A stretch of 64,000 bases of DNA from Mesodorylaimus sp. YZB2_4. Lineage: Eukaryota > Nematoda > Enoplea > Dorylaimida > Dorylaimidae. The stretch lies in assembly GCA_030248295.1 (NCBI GenBank), contig JASANH010000193.1, positions 62,001 to 126,000 on the forward strand. The letters run 5' to 3'. The position numbers and the translations under genes were made by a program. Positions within the stretch are counted from its first letter, which is position 1; the number at the start of each line of letters is the position of its first letter. The notes below the pieces were generated by a model. That model searched no databases. It had not been told where the DNA came from and worked only from the letters and a program-made list of their open reading frames with translations. Shown piece by piece: positions 1-11,086 of the stretch.

Positions 1-145
1 CTACGCCCCCTGGTAAATTTGTATTCTCTTTTTCCGAAGGACCTTAAAAACTGCTATACTTTTTTAGGTGACACGATCTTGGGACTGAGTGAGTGACGGA
101 GGGGATGAGTGAGTGTGGTGAACTGCAATTCTAAAGATGTTTCAG

Positions 146-1903
146 GCTCCGATGTGTTCGCCATCATCTTCGCTGCCGTGGGAATCCTGTGCTTGATCTT
201 CATCATCGCCCTGGCCGCCGTGTGCCTGTCGTACCGCCGTGCTAAGAAACGCACTGAAAGTGAGTTTTTCCTTCCATGAAGCATTCGTTGGCGTTTATGC
301 GCTGCCAGGTGTTTCAAGGTAGCTTTTGTTTTTTAGAGGCTCAAAAAGAAATGCGGCAAACGCTTGACGGCCTGATCAAGCTGATGGAAGAAAAGGAAAA
401 GCTGATCAACGAACAAGGCCAGCAGCTGAAGGCGAAGGTGCCAGAAGGGGACCCGAAGATGATCGAAACCGCCACTGGCTCGGGGGGCTTGGACTGGAAG
501 CAACTGAACGAGCTGGTCATGAAGCTCCTGAAAGTCTCTCGCTCCGCTGACGAAAACTTGTGCAAGGCGTACCTCGACAAGCTCTACAAGACGATGGACC
601 AGGACGAAGAGGCAATGATCCAAAATGGCAAGGCAGTGGCGATGACCAATGTGCGCTACACGAGGGGTGGCGTCGAGTTCATCCTCATCGAGACTCGAGT
701 CGAGCTCGAGGATGTGCCAGAGGAGTTCAGGCGGTGCCTGCACATGAGCCGCACGGGCGATTTCTACGGCCGTCCAATGTACCTCAGCCAAGCTCCGCTG
801 CCGCATCAGTTCTTCTATCAGTGGATGGCCTACTGGCAGAAAAAGGTAGCTGCATATCGTTATGATCTTTCAGAGCCCGTTCCTAATCTTCGGTTGCTTT
901 CAGGTGGGAACGATCGTGGCCGTCGGCATGCTCAAGGAAGGCTTGAGGACCAAAATCGACACCTACTGGCCCATGAAGCAAAACAGGGTCTTGACGATCA
1001 AAGAGCCGGAAGGTCCACGCTGGTTCGAGGTGACAGCGATGTCGGTGCTGCGTGATCAAAAGGGGTGCGACACGTACCTGTTCAGCGTGAAGCTGTTCGT
1101 GGGAAAAGACAAGCAGATCGGTGACGTGTACGAAGTACGCTAAAAAATTTGTTGTTATCTCCCTGTTTTATTAGCACGCGTGTCGTTTCAGCCGAACCTG
1201 GTGCACTTGAAGAACTGGCCCGATCACACTGTGCCAGACAACCCGATGGACGTCTTCAACGGCATCATGCACCTGCTGGATCAGCAGAAGAAGCAGGCTG
1301 AACGCGGCATGGCCGCCATGGCCTTCCACTGCTCGGCTGGAATGCAGCGCTCGGTGTCGGCCATGACCACCTTCATCAGCATCCAAGCCTACTTGGCCAC
1401 TGGAAAGACCAACCCGACCGGCTTCCTGGTACGCATCAGGGGATGCCGCTTCGGAGCCATGTCGATTCGGGTCTTGGGCAGCTCGGTGCAGATCGTGACC
1501 CAGATCCACACCATGGTGACGCTGGTGAAGGCCATCGTCGACTGGATCAACCAGGCCAGGGGTGAGTTCATAATCAGGTATCAGGTGGCACCGAATCGAC
1601 GCTGACATGGTTGCAGGTGGAGCCGTGAAGCACGACGAAGCCCGTGCCAAGAAGCTGTTCGACAAGAAAGCTGCCGGAAGCATGCTGGTCTTCCGCGATG
1701 CCGGGGACGCCGCCAATCAGTCGGTGATGAACCCGTCGATGATGAATCCATCGGTTATGGAGAGCGCCGCCTCGCAGAAAACTCGCCAAAGCTTGCTGAA
1801 GAAAACGGGAACGACGACGACTGTGGTCGACGAGACCAAGACTGGACGTCGCACCGCCTCCCCACGTGGCAGGCCGCGCGTGTCTGACAGCAACATGATC
1901 TGA
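146..1903 (+). CDS. Receptor-type protein tyrosine phosphatase, 3' part (5' end outside window)
   Basis: Dephosphorylates phosphotyrosine at the inner face of the membrane. Exons are about 146-259, 337-845, 904-1134, 1192-1561 and 1617-1903, all joining in phase with GT..AG borders. The first exon here codes a transmembrane helix (FAIIFAAVGILCLIFIIAL) followed by basic residues, so the extracellular part lies upstream of the window. One phosphatase domain follows: a substrate-entry segment (YLSQAPLPHQFF), the WPD loop (NWPDHTVPD) with its general-acid Asp, and the P-loop HCSAGMQRS with catalytic Cys and Arg. The classical KNRY motif is weak and the P-loop has Met-Gln where Val-Gly is usual, so activity may be low or selective. 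The tail after the domain is Ser/Thr/Met rich and ends at 1903. Family assignment is firm; the subfamily is not identified. Confidence 0.88.
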
Positions 1904-2113
1904 TCGAACCTGAGTGATCTCGTGTTGTTTGTGTGTGTTCTCGCTCGCTGGCTGACCTGTGTCCGTCTCTACTGACCTGTGCTCTGTATGTGTCCTGTTC
2001 GCTCACCTCTGTTTTCTCTACTGACCCCGGAGCTCCTGATGCAGGAGGTTGTGAAAATGTGCAAAAACTGTGGTATGAAATCTGGTTGGTTGGCTATGGC
2101 AACTAAAAAGCTG

Positions 2114-2190
2114 GGTTGACGTAAACGCTTCAGCGAATAGCTAGCCAGGTCCAATTTGCAGTGTGGGGTCCTGCAGTAATCTCTATGTTT
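2114..2190 (+). repeat. Dispersed repeat, copy 1 of a pair
   Basis: About 75 bp, beginning GGTTGACGTAAACGCTTCAG, match a segment at about 8438-8515 that shares the words CGCTTCAGCGAATAGC and GCAGTGTGGGG with scattered differences. Both lie on the same strand in non-coding DNA. No coding capacity or terminal repeats are visible, so I can only call it a dispersed repeat. Confidence 0.6.
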
Positions 2191-2369
2191 TGTCATCGAC
2201 CGACTCAGCAGTGTCGTTCAAGAAACGACCAGGATCGCAGCGAACGTAGCACTTGATTCACACGCCATAGTGTGTCTCTTTCCCAGTGAGACCTGAGCCT
2301 AGCCGGCTCTATTTTCCATCGTGTCATATCGAGGAAGGAAATATCGTCTCTTTCGAAGACCGAACGAAA

Positions 2370-3590
2370 TGGACTTCTGGTCAAAGCGTAAGTATGACAA
2401 GTTGTTTGATTGCAAAGTTGATTGCCGATGTAAGTTTCCTTTTAACTCGACGAGTTTTAACTGAGAATATTTGCCTAGATACCTTCTAAGCTATGTTGTG
2501 AAAATGTTTAGGCGAGACTGAAAAAGAAAAGGAATGCGGCCGTGAGTAATTTGCAGCAGCAGCTGGTCAACGAAAGTCTTGCAGTGAGGGCTGGAGAAAA
2601 CAATTCAGGTATTTCGGCGACCATTAAATTAAATTCATTTAGCACTCAAAGATCTCCAGTTTTGGCAAAAAGTCGCGGAGAATTTTTCACTGATGGCGTA
2701 AGTGTTTGTAACAAAATGTGTCTTCAAACACCATTTAAGTTTCGTTTAGGGGCCGCTCTTTTGCCCAGCCTTCCCCTGAACTATATTAAATTACCCCTAA
2801 AACCTGTCCCCTAAAGCACTATGAGGGGATGATACTCTGATAGTATTCCTTTCCCCTAGAATTTCTGGAATTTTTCGCACATTCCTGAGGGTTTGGAATA
2901 AGACCAGACCAATAGGTGGAAAATATTCAAGTGTAAATTGGCTGAAGTGCAAAGTAGTGTGATTTCTTAATCCCCTACAGTATCTTGGAAAAAACCTCAT
3001 TTTATGGGCCTCAGTTTATGGTTCAAAGTCTGTAGAGAAGTGGTCTATAGCCTTGAAAACAATTGGCTGCTTTTGCTAGCTTAGGATAATAGGTGAGGAA
3101 GGCATGTTTCTTCCCCCAATTAACGTTTACCTCTGATAAATCTGTCCTGATAGCTGAGTCGTCTTCTTGACTTGTGTTCGTCAGCCACACGACATGGACA
3201 TCTTTTATTTTTAGCTGTTTCAATTGCGTAGTACAAGTCTACAGCTATCAACACTGCTGGCGCGAGGCCTGAGGATATCGCAGCAGATGATGAAGAAACT
3301 GAATCGATTTGGCTATAGGACATTTTCGAGGTCACTCATCAATTGGGAATTGATCAAGCGAAGAAAGTGGTGGGTAAGGAAAAGATCACTTTCTTTTTAC
3401 TTTGTTAAATCAAAACCGTTGTTTACTGTTCAAGAGCTCGAGCAACCGATGGTGTGTATTGGGATTTGATCATTGATGGCGAAACATCTTTGGATGAAAT
3501 GTTTCCACAAAAAGCCTGGTCGTCCGCCCCTTGTTATTGATGAAGGGGCGACCGCCTCAGCACCAATCGTGCTTTGCAGCGTGTAATCGA
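2370..3590 (+). pseudogene. Unassigned gene-like fragments
   Basis: I do not recognise this gene. An ATG at 2370 opens a reading frame (MDFWSKRKYDKLFD...) that can be spliced near 2429, 2514-2547 and 2609 to a frame ending in ...SRGEFFTDG with a GTAAGT donor at about 2699. Another protein-like stretch at 3230-3370 is acidic (PEDIAADDEETE) but is cut by an in-frame TAG near 3320. A further piece at 3442-3540 reads DGVYWDLIIDGETSLDEM before a stop. The pieces could be a decayed gene, a transposon remnant or chance. No domain is recognisable. Confidence 0.25.
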
Positions 3591-5983
3591 TTTACAAAAA
3601 CAATGTTCGCCATTTGAAATGGATCGTGATAAGCTTTGTGCTGCGAAATTAAGTATGACAAATTTGGGTTTCCAGTCGAGTTTAGTGGTTAATGTATTTA
3701 TGAGGTGGATCTTGCTGATGTTTTATTGCTCTCTCTATGGATAGTACAGTAGAGAGACAGATGGAAATGCCATACATTGCGGATGCCCCTCTTAGAAAGA
3801 ATAAAAAAGAACAAGCTAAGTTGCTAATATCTTCCTAAGATATCCTACTTTCTTGGAAAATTATGAATTTCTTATCAAGATTTTCTAAAATCTTGCTAGC
3901 TTCTTAGAAAGTCTTGCAAAGACCGTTCTAAGAAAATTTTGCCTTCTTAGTACGTCTTCCTAAGAAATACGAAAATTGGGAAATGCGGGTCAACCAATGG
4001 AGATAAGTCGAAGGGCGAGACTGAAGGGATTCTTGAAACGACATTCTTGGCAGGCGACATAAACGCCCGCCAAGAGCTTGAAAAGTTTATCCAAAGGTAA
4101 GGCTCGTGACTGGCACAATGCTCATATTTTACTGTACAGTCTCACACACCCCTATCCTGCAAAGACGGTCACTGTGCGAGTGTCAGGCGAGTGGTCGGGT
4201 CGACTGCGCGTTGGCCAAGCTGTTGCGGTTGGTCAGGCAGGTCAGGCAGTCGAGTCATGAAGGAAGTGGGTGACATGAAGTTAGACTGGGAACCCGGCGG
4301 GCAGTACTACGACCATCTGCTCCCGTTGATGATGAGTGATGAGTGACGAGTGATGCCTTGGGCGCTCTTTGCTGATCTGTCCTCGTGATGTCGCTTCGAG
4401 ATCGTGAACCAAACTAACTCCACTGCACTGCGGCTGAGGCGCGAGAGTATGGGTATCGATAGAAAATCCCAGTCCCACCTGCAATTTATGGAATAAATGG
4501 CTGGCAAGGGCGACGTGTGTCGGTGTGGGTATTTTCTGTCGTAATCGTGGCATGTACCCACGTGTAGTAGGTGCTTGGCAGCTTGGCAGCTTGGCTGGGC
4601 AGGGTATTTGGCTGGCGCAACTAGCCGCCTTAGAAGTACACAAATCAGTACTGCTGCCTTAGCTGGCTGCCACATGTAGCGTACTCGCACCAGTTGCCTT
4701 CAATGGCCTCCGATACCTACTTCCAGACGAGGCTGAAGCCCATCTACGCACGACTAGGAGGCCTGCCTGCAGGGTTTTAGGGCCATATGTCAGCCGAGGT
4801 ATCTTCTCGAATACGGCGCTGCATCACGACAATCCCCAGCTGCGAGCACGGAATATAACTTTAAGACTTTGTACGACAGAGCGGCGCGAGTACAGTCAAG
4901 CAGTCAAGCCGGGTCTGCTACACAAAATTCAAGGAGAAGCCAGCTGTGGCAACCGTAACTTCTAGGACTAGGCCAATTACTGGTGAGGGCAACTGCAGAA
5001 ATTTGTCCCATGCGTAGAAGTGGCGCGGATGAGATGCCAGTCAGTCCATAACGGAGTTGTCCTAAACAAGCTGGCTCCTCCTGACTGTTATGCAACAGGG
5101 CCCAGGACTTGCCATATGTAATAAAAGTTGCCGTCAGTTATACTGAACACAACGATGAAATACGGGTACGCATTTATCAAATCACTCTGGTGCAGTCATG
5201 CGCGTTTGCAGATGGCCACGCTGACCCTCCATTAGCATAGCCAAGATGCGGTAAAATTTTTATTATATTCTTCTAGGATACGACTACAGTATGAGGGACA
5301 AGGAGATTAGTAGAAAAACGGCGATAAAGCGCCACTCGAGAAGCCACTTCATGAGACGGCGATAAGCAATCCAGTCTCGCGTGTAGTCATCAAAAGCTGC
5401 CCAAAATATGCAAACCGCCAATCATCAACAAGCTGTACTGCCAGAATGAAGCCTCTCATTCAACGAAATAAATGTATAATAGGTATGTGCAGCGCGTATA
5501 AGAGACAGTAACGAAACAGAACGATGAGAGCAACCGAAATAAGGTGGCCAATGTGTTTGAATCTGTTGAGGGTGCAACCATGCTGGTAGGCGTGTTTGGC
5601 CTGTGGAGAAGGTAGTGCATTTGATTGCCTTAACTGGCCGCCGCATACAGCGTATCAGTTGCCTTCGTTGGCCGCTCGATCCGCTCCTCGCAGGTGACCT
5701 GCCTGGAGGGTTTTTGAGTCCATCCGCTCCCCGCGGTATCTTCTCCAATGTAGGGCTATTCCGCCTATTACACTGGGCATGAGTGCGGCCGACAAAAACT
5801 CCGACAGGAATATGCAAGTTTTACGACTATGCCTACGGCTGAAACATCAACCCGATAGGCAGACATCTCCCAGCCAGGGGAGCGTATTGATCACTCTCTC
5901 CCACTCGCCACGACCCGTTGGCAGAGGGTTAGAAGGGGAATGAGAAAAAATTTAAGATCTATCAGTGCTAAAAATTGGCGCTA
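3591..5983. other. Intergenic, repeat-rich, no gene seen
   Basis: No convincing gene. About 3790-3970 is built from variants of a TTCTTAGAAA/TTTCTAAGAA word. Segments at about 4695-4830 and 5645-5780 share words (GTTGCCTTC, GGCCTGCCTG/ACCTGCCTGGAGGGTTTT, GGTATCTTCTC) and are two divergent copies of one repeat. About 5838-5890 belongs to a family with CTGAAACATCA, seen again near 8165, 16228, 43145 and 51477. Reading frames here are short and unlike known families. Confidence 0.5.
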
Positions 5984-7024
5984 TGACGCTAGGCCGCAAG
6001 ACACTAGGCCCCAGACATTAGGACGCGGACATTAGGACGCTAGACAATAGGACGCGGCGAATATAGGACGCAAACATTAGGACGTGAGCATTAGGACGCG
6101 ACTATAGGACGCAGTACCTGCATCGTTGCGCCTATCCAGCACCCTGGCTCGACCTTATCTCCCAGCTTGTTGTGCATAGATGATCTTAGGACTCGCTCTT
6201 TCATTTCTAGTTCATTTGCTTACGTGATCTTCTGTCATCATTTGCCAGTGCTCCTATCGTGGCCGCTGCCAAATGTTCCAAAACTCTTAAACTTTGGCTT
6301 ACGTACTGTCAATTGAAAGGCTTAAAAATAAAACAGACTTGGGAGTGTCAGACAAATCGATGGTCAAGCGACAATAAATGCAATCACAATTCGAAATTGT
6401 ACGAGCATCCTTTAAAAAATTCCATGCTCCCACGATTATCATAATCAGCGATCACAGCCTGCAGCCTTTTATTCACCTGCTCGCTCGTTTTCTCAGCGTA
6501 AACCGAGATGACTTCAGCTGCTATGAGCCCCTGGAACCTCGGTTTCATCAACGATTGTCAGGGCGTCAACCAGGCGGTAAATGGTGGGATGCTGCAGGCC
6601 CAGACACTCGCCTGATCCAAGGACGAGGAAGACGAGCCTAAATGTATCGCAAGGAAGAAAACTGCTTCGCCAAAATCAGCAGCTGCCATACTGGTAAATT
6701 CCCTAAGGTTCTACTGCCTAAATGCATATCTTCTTTTTTAAATTGATTGCCTGTGTTAGACAGTTCTGCATTTGGGACTTTTACCATGCCTTGACGCATA
6801 CCACACGCCTATCTTTGCAGACATCCTATTACACACGTGCTGCCTTTTGCAACCCAAGTCGTTACTGTACATGCACATTGGGAAAAAAATTATGAAGGGG
6901 GAAACGATTAAGTGGGGAATCGTCACAAGACCGCGGAACTGCGTCCTACCGTCTTGCGTCATACGGCCGCGTCCAATTGTCCGCGTCCTAATGTCTGCGG
7001 CGTAGTGTCTTCCGGCCTAATGTC
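5984..7024. mobile_element. Fold-back (long terminal inverted repeat) element
   Basis: Left arm 5984-6114 and right arm about 6926-7024 are inverted copies of each other. Each arm is an array of short units with the core ATTAGGACGCGGAC, in variants such as GACACTAGGCC and AATAGGACGC. The order of variants is mirrored between arms, including the outer unit ending AAGACACTA. The interior of about 800 bp has no recognisable transposase; its short open frames resemble nothing I know. The structure fits a non-autonomous fold-back or MITE-type DNA element with subterminal repeats. The target-site duplication was not resolved. Confidence 0.65.
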
Positions 7025-7210
7025 GGTCCTCCCTAGAAATTAGCATGTGACACGCTATCTTATCCGTTAGCTACCATGGCTGTTCCGATTTGATACGGTG
7101 GCGGGCGATGCTGCGAAAAGGGCGGAACATCATTTTCGGGCAGTCTGATAGGAATATCATAGCGACCCGCGCCTGCACTCGAAGGGATCGAGGTAGAACC
7201 AAAGTGCTGC

Positions 7211-7640
7211 GGGTCGACATCGATACTATTCTCTTGCCTCGACCTTCACTGCTGTCGGCAACGACAAGCTGTCGTTCTCCACAAAGGGTCGGGGGAAGAA
7301 TGACATGGAGGAAGGTAAAAGATTAGGGTTGTCATTGACCTTGGTGGGAGAGCTAGTTTTTTCAGCGAAACTGGACGAAGAAGATAAAACTGCCACAATA
7401 AAAGTCGATCTCATCGACCACAAACAGCGAGAAGACGAGTTCAATCAACTCATGACCAAACTGCTGCTGCAATTGGTAGTGGTCTGCAATCGAATCTACC
7501 TCGATGAACCATTCGACTGTGAGGAAAGCTCAGATTGCTGCGCGGAGACGAGAAGCCATTGCCATCTACAAAAGGAAGGTGGTTCGTCAGGCTCGTCCGC
7601 TCTTCCACGTCGAACACTTCGCTCTGATCGTGAATCGTTT
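7211..7640 (+). CDS. Possible small gene or gene fragment, unassigned
   Basis: Three protein-like stretches can be joined in phase. The first ends at about 7312 (LSFSTKGRGKNDMEE, donor GTAAAA). The second runs about 7365-7475, acidic and helical (KLDEEDKTATIKVDLIDHKQ). The third starts at about 7534 after an AG (AARRREAIAIYKRKVVRQA) and loses coding character near 7640. Splice signals are moderate and no start codon or family is recognised. It could be a gene fragment carried between repeats. Confidence 0.3.
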
Positions 7641-8752
7641 CCACATCGTCATCTCAATGTGTGTGTGTGTGCTCTGTGCGTATGTGATCAATGTACAGTA
7701 CTCATTCCCCATTCCCACACATGCTGGTTATGCGCTGGTTACAAGCACATCATGCTTGTAACATTTTGTAACCGGGAGAAACAGCACTCCAGTGGTGGTG
7801 CCTTATCAGCGCTAGGTGTTTCCACCGGCGCTACAAGGCGCACCAAACGCTCGCCATAGCCGACCCACAATCCGGTTCCCGAATCGCCCACAGCGTGTGG
7901 GGCCAACCTACGAGAGCGTGCTCATCTCTAGGCGGGGAACTGGGTCGAGCCTGAGCAACCGCATGGCCTGTCCGGCTTTCACCACTACCACGGGCTCTCC
8001 CACTAGTCCGGAAGGGGCTTGCGCCGATGGGACGGTCCTTCGGTTCTTCGGGTCGTGACGCCAGAGTAACCCGCGCACCCAGGCGGCGGGAGATAGTCGA
8101 GACCGAAGTCTCTGGGCAAAAAACTCCGAGTGGAGGTAGGCAAGTCTCGCGACTATACCTGCCCTAGAAACATCAATCGGAGAGGTTGACGTCCCAGCCA
8201 GAGGAGCGTGTCGATTACTCCCAACCGCCAGGTCTGCTGGTTACATGTTGTATTCATACCGTTTGAACTTCTATCATGTACGAAACCAGTCGGCACCTTT
8301 TTCGATATTTTTGCAGTCAGGGTGGAGGTGGGAGCTGACTGCAAGCACCTCTCCGATGTTTGAGAATGGGTACAAGTACGTGGTAACAAAGAGCCGATGC
8401 GGCACCGCCAGGGTGGCCATTGCCACCAAAAACCCGGATTGACGTACGCGCTTCAGCGAATAGCGAGCTAGCTTTAATTTTGCAGTGTGGGGGCCTGCAG
8501 TAGTCTTTATTGCTTCTCTGATAGGCGCACAATCAGCACTCTTCGAGAAGCCGTTCGACCAGAAGCAAAGAAAGCGCACTCAAGTAATACAGCTTGCGTT
8601 CCCCCTCATTGAATTTCGTGTAAGCCCAGTATTTGAGATTTGCATGCTTCGGCCATGGGTGGCTTGTATATCACACAGATGCCACTAGCAAAGCAGGCCA
8701 TCAAACAATGGCACAAGCCAACATATCTCGTGTTATTATTCAAAGTGCTCCA
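7641..8752. other. Non-coding, repeat-derived
   Basis: Holds a short GT run (about 7657-7672), a CTGGTTA/TGCTGGTTAC duplication around 7725-7745, a copy of the AAACATCA...CCCAGCCAGAGGAGCG repeat at about 8165-8212, and the second copy of the repeat described at 2114. No gene is recognised. Confidence 0.45.
8438..8515 (+). repeat. Dispersed repeat, copy 2 of a pair
   Basis: This is the partner of the copy at 2114-2190. Shared words include CGCTTCAGCGAATAGC, GCAGTGTGGGG and CCTGCAGTA. Divergence of roughly one base in six suggests an old duplication or a repeat family. Confidence 0.6.
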
Positions 8753-11055
8753 TCAAGTACTGATATAGCAAAGGAACTGAAGACTGCTGACAGCACGACG
8801 CCATTGCGTTGGGTGGGCTGTCAAGTCCCAGCCCAAGAATGGCTTGGCGTAGTCTTCGCTCGAGAAACTGAAAATGTGTGATTTAGTTGCATCCAGACTC
8901 AACGTCACATTGCCCTTGCACAGTTCGTACGAGCCGCCATCGTCGCAAACCGATTTGCACCTCCTCCCAGAGGGATCTGCCGCTGATACGTGAACTCGGA
9001 CGATGCCTCCGGGCGCTGTGGCGGGATTGAGCGCACGGACGTAAGCCGCACCGAAATAACGAGGGAAATTAGAGTCAGTTTCTACCGCGGCCGTGTATTG
9101 ATAAGGCGAGTGAGAGTCCGCCGAAAAGACGTTAATGGTGGCACCGGGCACAGGTCGATCCAAGGGTGTGCGCCCGTCCATGACCAAAACGTGGAACCAT
9201 ATGTGATCTCTGGACTGAACAAATAGATTCGGTTTAGTGGACCTGGCTGAGCGAGATATCAAAGTTGGATCGGAGGCCGATCCGCAAAGGAAGCTGATAA
9301 ATGGAGGATGAACAGTCCACTGTGACGGGTGCAGACTGACATCGGCGTCCAAGAATTGGCGGATTAATTCTGAGGACGAGTAAGAAACGGGATCTGAAGC
9401 CTGTGCCAAAGAGGACAAGGTCAGGGAGCCGTTGCAAGGGTAATAGAATGACTGGCGGCGACAGTAAGCCTTGCATGATCGGCCCGATGAATCAATAGCT
9501 GAAAGTTTAACACGGATCTGAAACGCAGAGGAATATAGTCTTCGGTTATGCTGAGAATGTGTGCATTCCTGCACAGAAAACTCGTTCATGGAGGTCGGCA
9601 GGACAGGACGACAAAAACCCCAGATAACTCTGGTTTGTATTTCTGGAGGGCGTAGCCAATAGAGTCTTAAACCAAGACAACCAACCGAGCCTTTCACTCA
9701 GACTAATGACTGGCAAAGATCGGTAGACAAGCCCTCTATCCGTACAAAGACACTGTTTCGCTAGGTACTCTAAATTAGGGCCCAGTGAAGTGACTCTTGT
9801 CCACATGTCCGAACCTGGATCCTCATCCAGGGAGATAATACATCCACATGCCCCGCAACAGCTGTGGATGTATTATCCCCCTGGATGAGTTTTGGTTTAG
9901 GAACGGCACATGACCAGGAATGAGATCAGAGTGAAACTCGACCAAGCACCATGTTCATTGCAAGAACTGGTACAAGGAGAATACCCCATGTACAGTCATG
10001 CCCATGTACAGTATGACTATCGGTGTGGCGACAAATAAGCGTTTTAAAGCAGGATAACGGGTCAGAATTTCCACCTGGGCACTTTATCTCAAACTAGTCG
10101 GGGCCTCTTGGGCTTTGTCTAAGAAATTATCAGACTGTCCCACATTTCGCATTCATGTAAATTCAGCCCAGGCTTATCTTAAATTTTTATGTCATGGAGC
10201 CAGTCACACGCTGCGGAGATGTCACGCTGATCGCGCTTCACGCTGATGAGCGTGCTTATGAGTGATGGTAGATCTTCCAAAGCGATTCTAAACGTCAGCG
10301 CCACACGGGTGCTGCTCTAGTTACTCGAAATGGGACACTTCGATCACCTGGCACCAAAGGATGGACATGCTGTGGGAGCAGCATCGTCGTGCTTAGTGCA
10401 GGGCTGAGAGGCAACGACGTCAGGAACTATGACGCTATGAGAGAGCTAGCTTCGAGCTAGAGAATGGTCTTTGTGATGACTCTCTGCTGTATAATGAAAT
10501 CAAGGGACTTAAAAGGGCTGGATCTGATGCGATCTCGCCTTGTGACGCGTTTTTATCCATTCCTGATGATGTTTTAAGAAAAGACGAAACGTTGAAAATA
10601 TGAGAGAAGGGTAAACAGGGTAAACTAGGGCATTTCCCAACTGATGCCTGCAAACCAAACCAGTCACTCAAACTGGATCTCGCAATCCGTCTTGTGTGAC
10701 CCTGACTCGAGTGTTTCGCCGGGCGCGCCCCCCCCTCCTCGCGCCGTTCCGCCAGAAGCAGACAGCATTTTTTTTTTCTTCAACCACGCGACCGCCTTTT
10801 CAACTCTCTCCTCTTCCGCTTAAGAGAAAAAAGGGAAAAGGGCCCTAACAATTCCTCTTTTTGTTTTTTTTTTTATTTTTTATATTTTAAAAAAAATATT
10901 TAATTTTTTTTTTTTTTATTAAAAAATTTTTTTTTTTTTTTTTTTTTTTTCTTTTCTTTTCCCTGCCTCTTTTTTTTTCCACCTTTCCTATCGCCCCGCT
11001 TATTTTTTACAACAATCTTTTTTTTTCTTCTTGTCTCTTTATTTTTTTTTTTTTT

Positions 11056-11086
<31 letters not shown>

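Noticed and set aside
6037-6114. CRISPR-like array
   Set aside because: The units are short, degenerate and without uniform spacers; they form a terminal arm that is mirrored 0.9 kb away in a eukaryotic genome.
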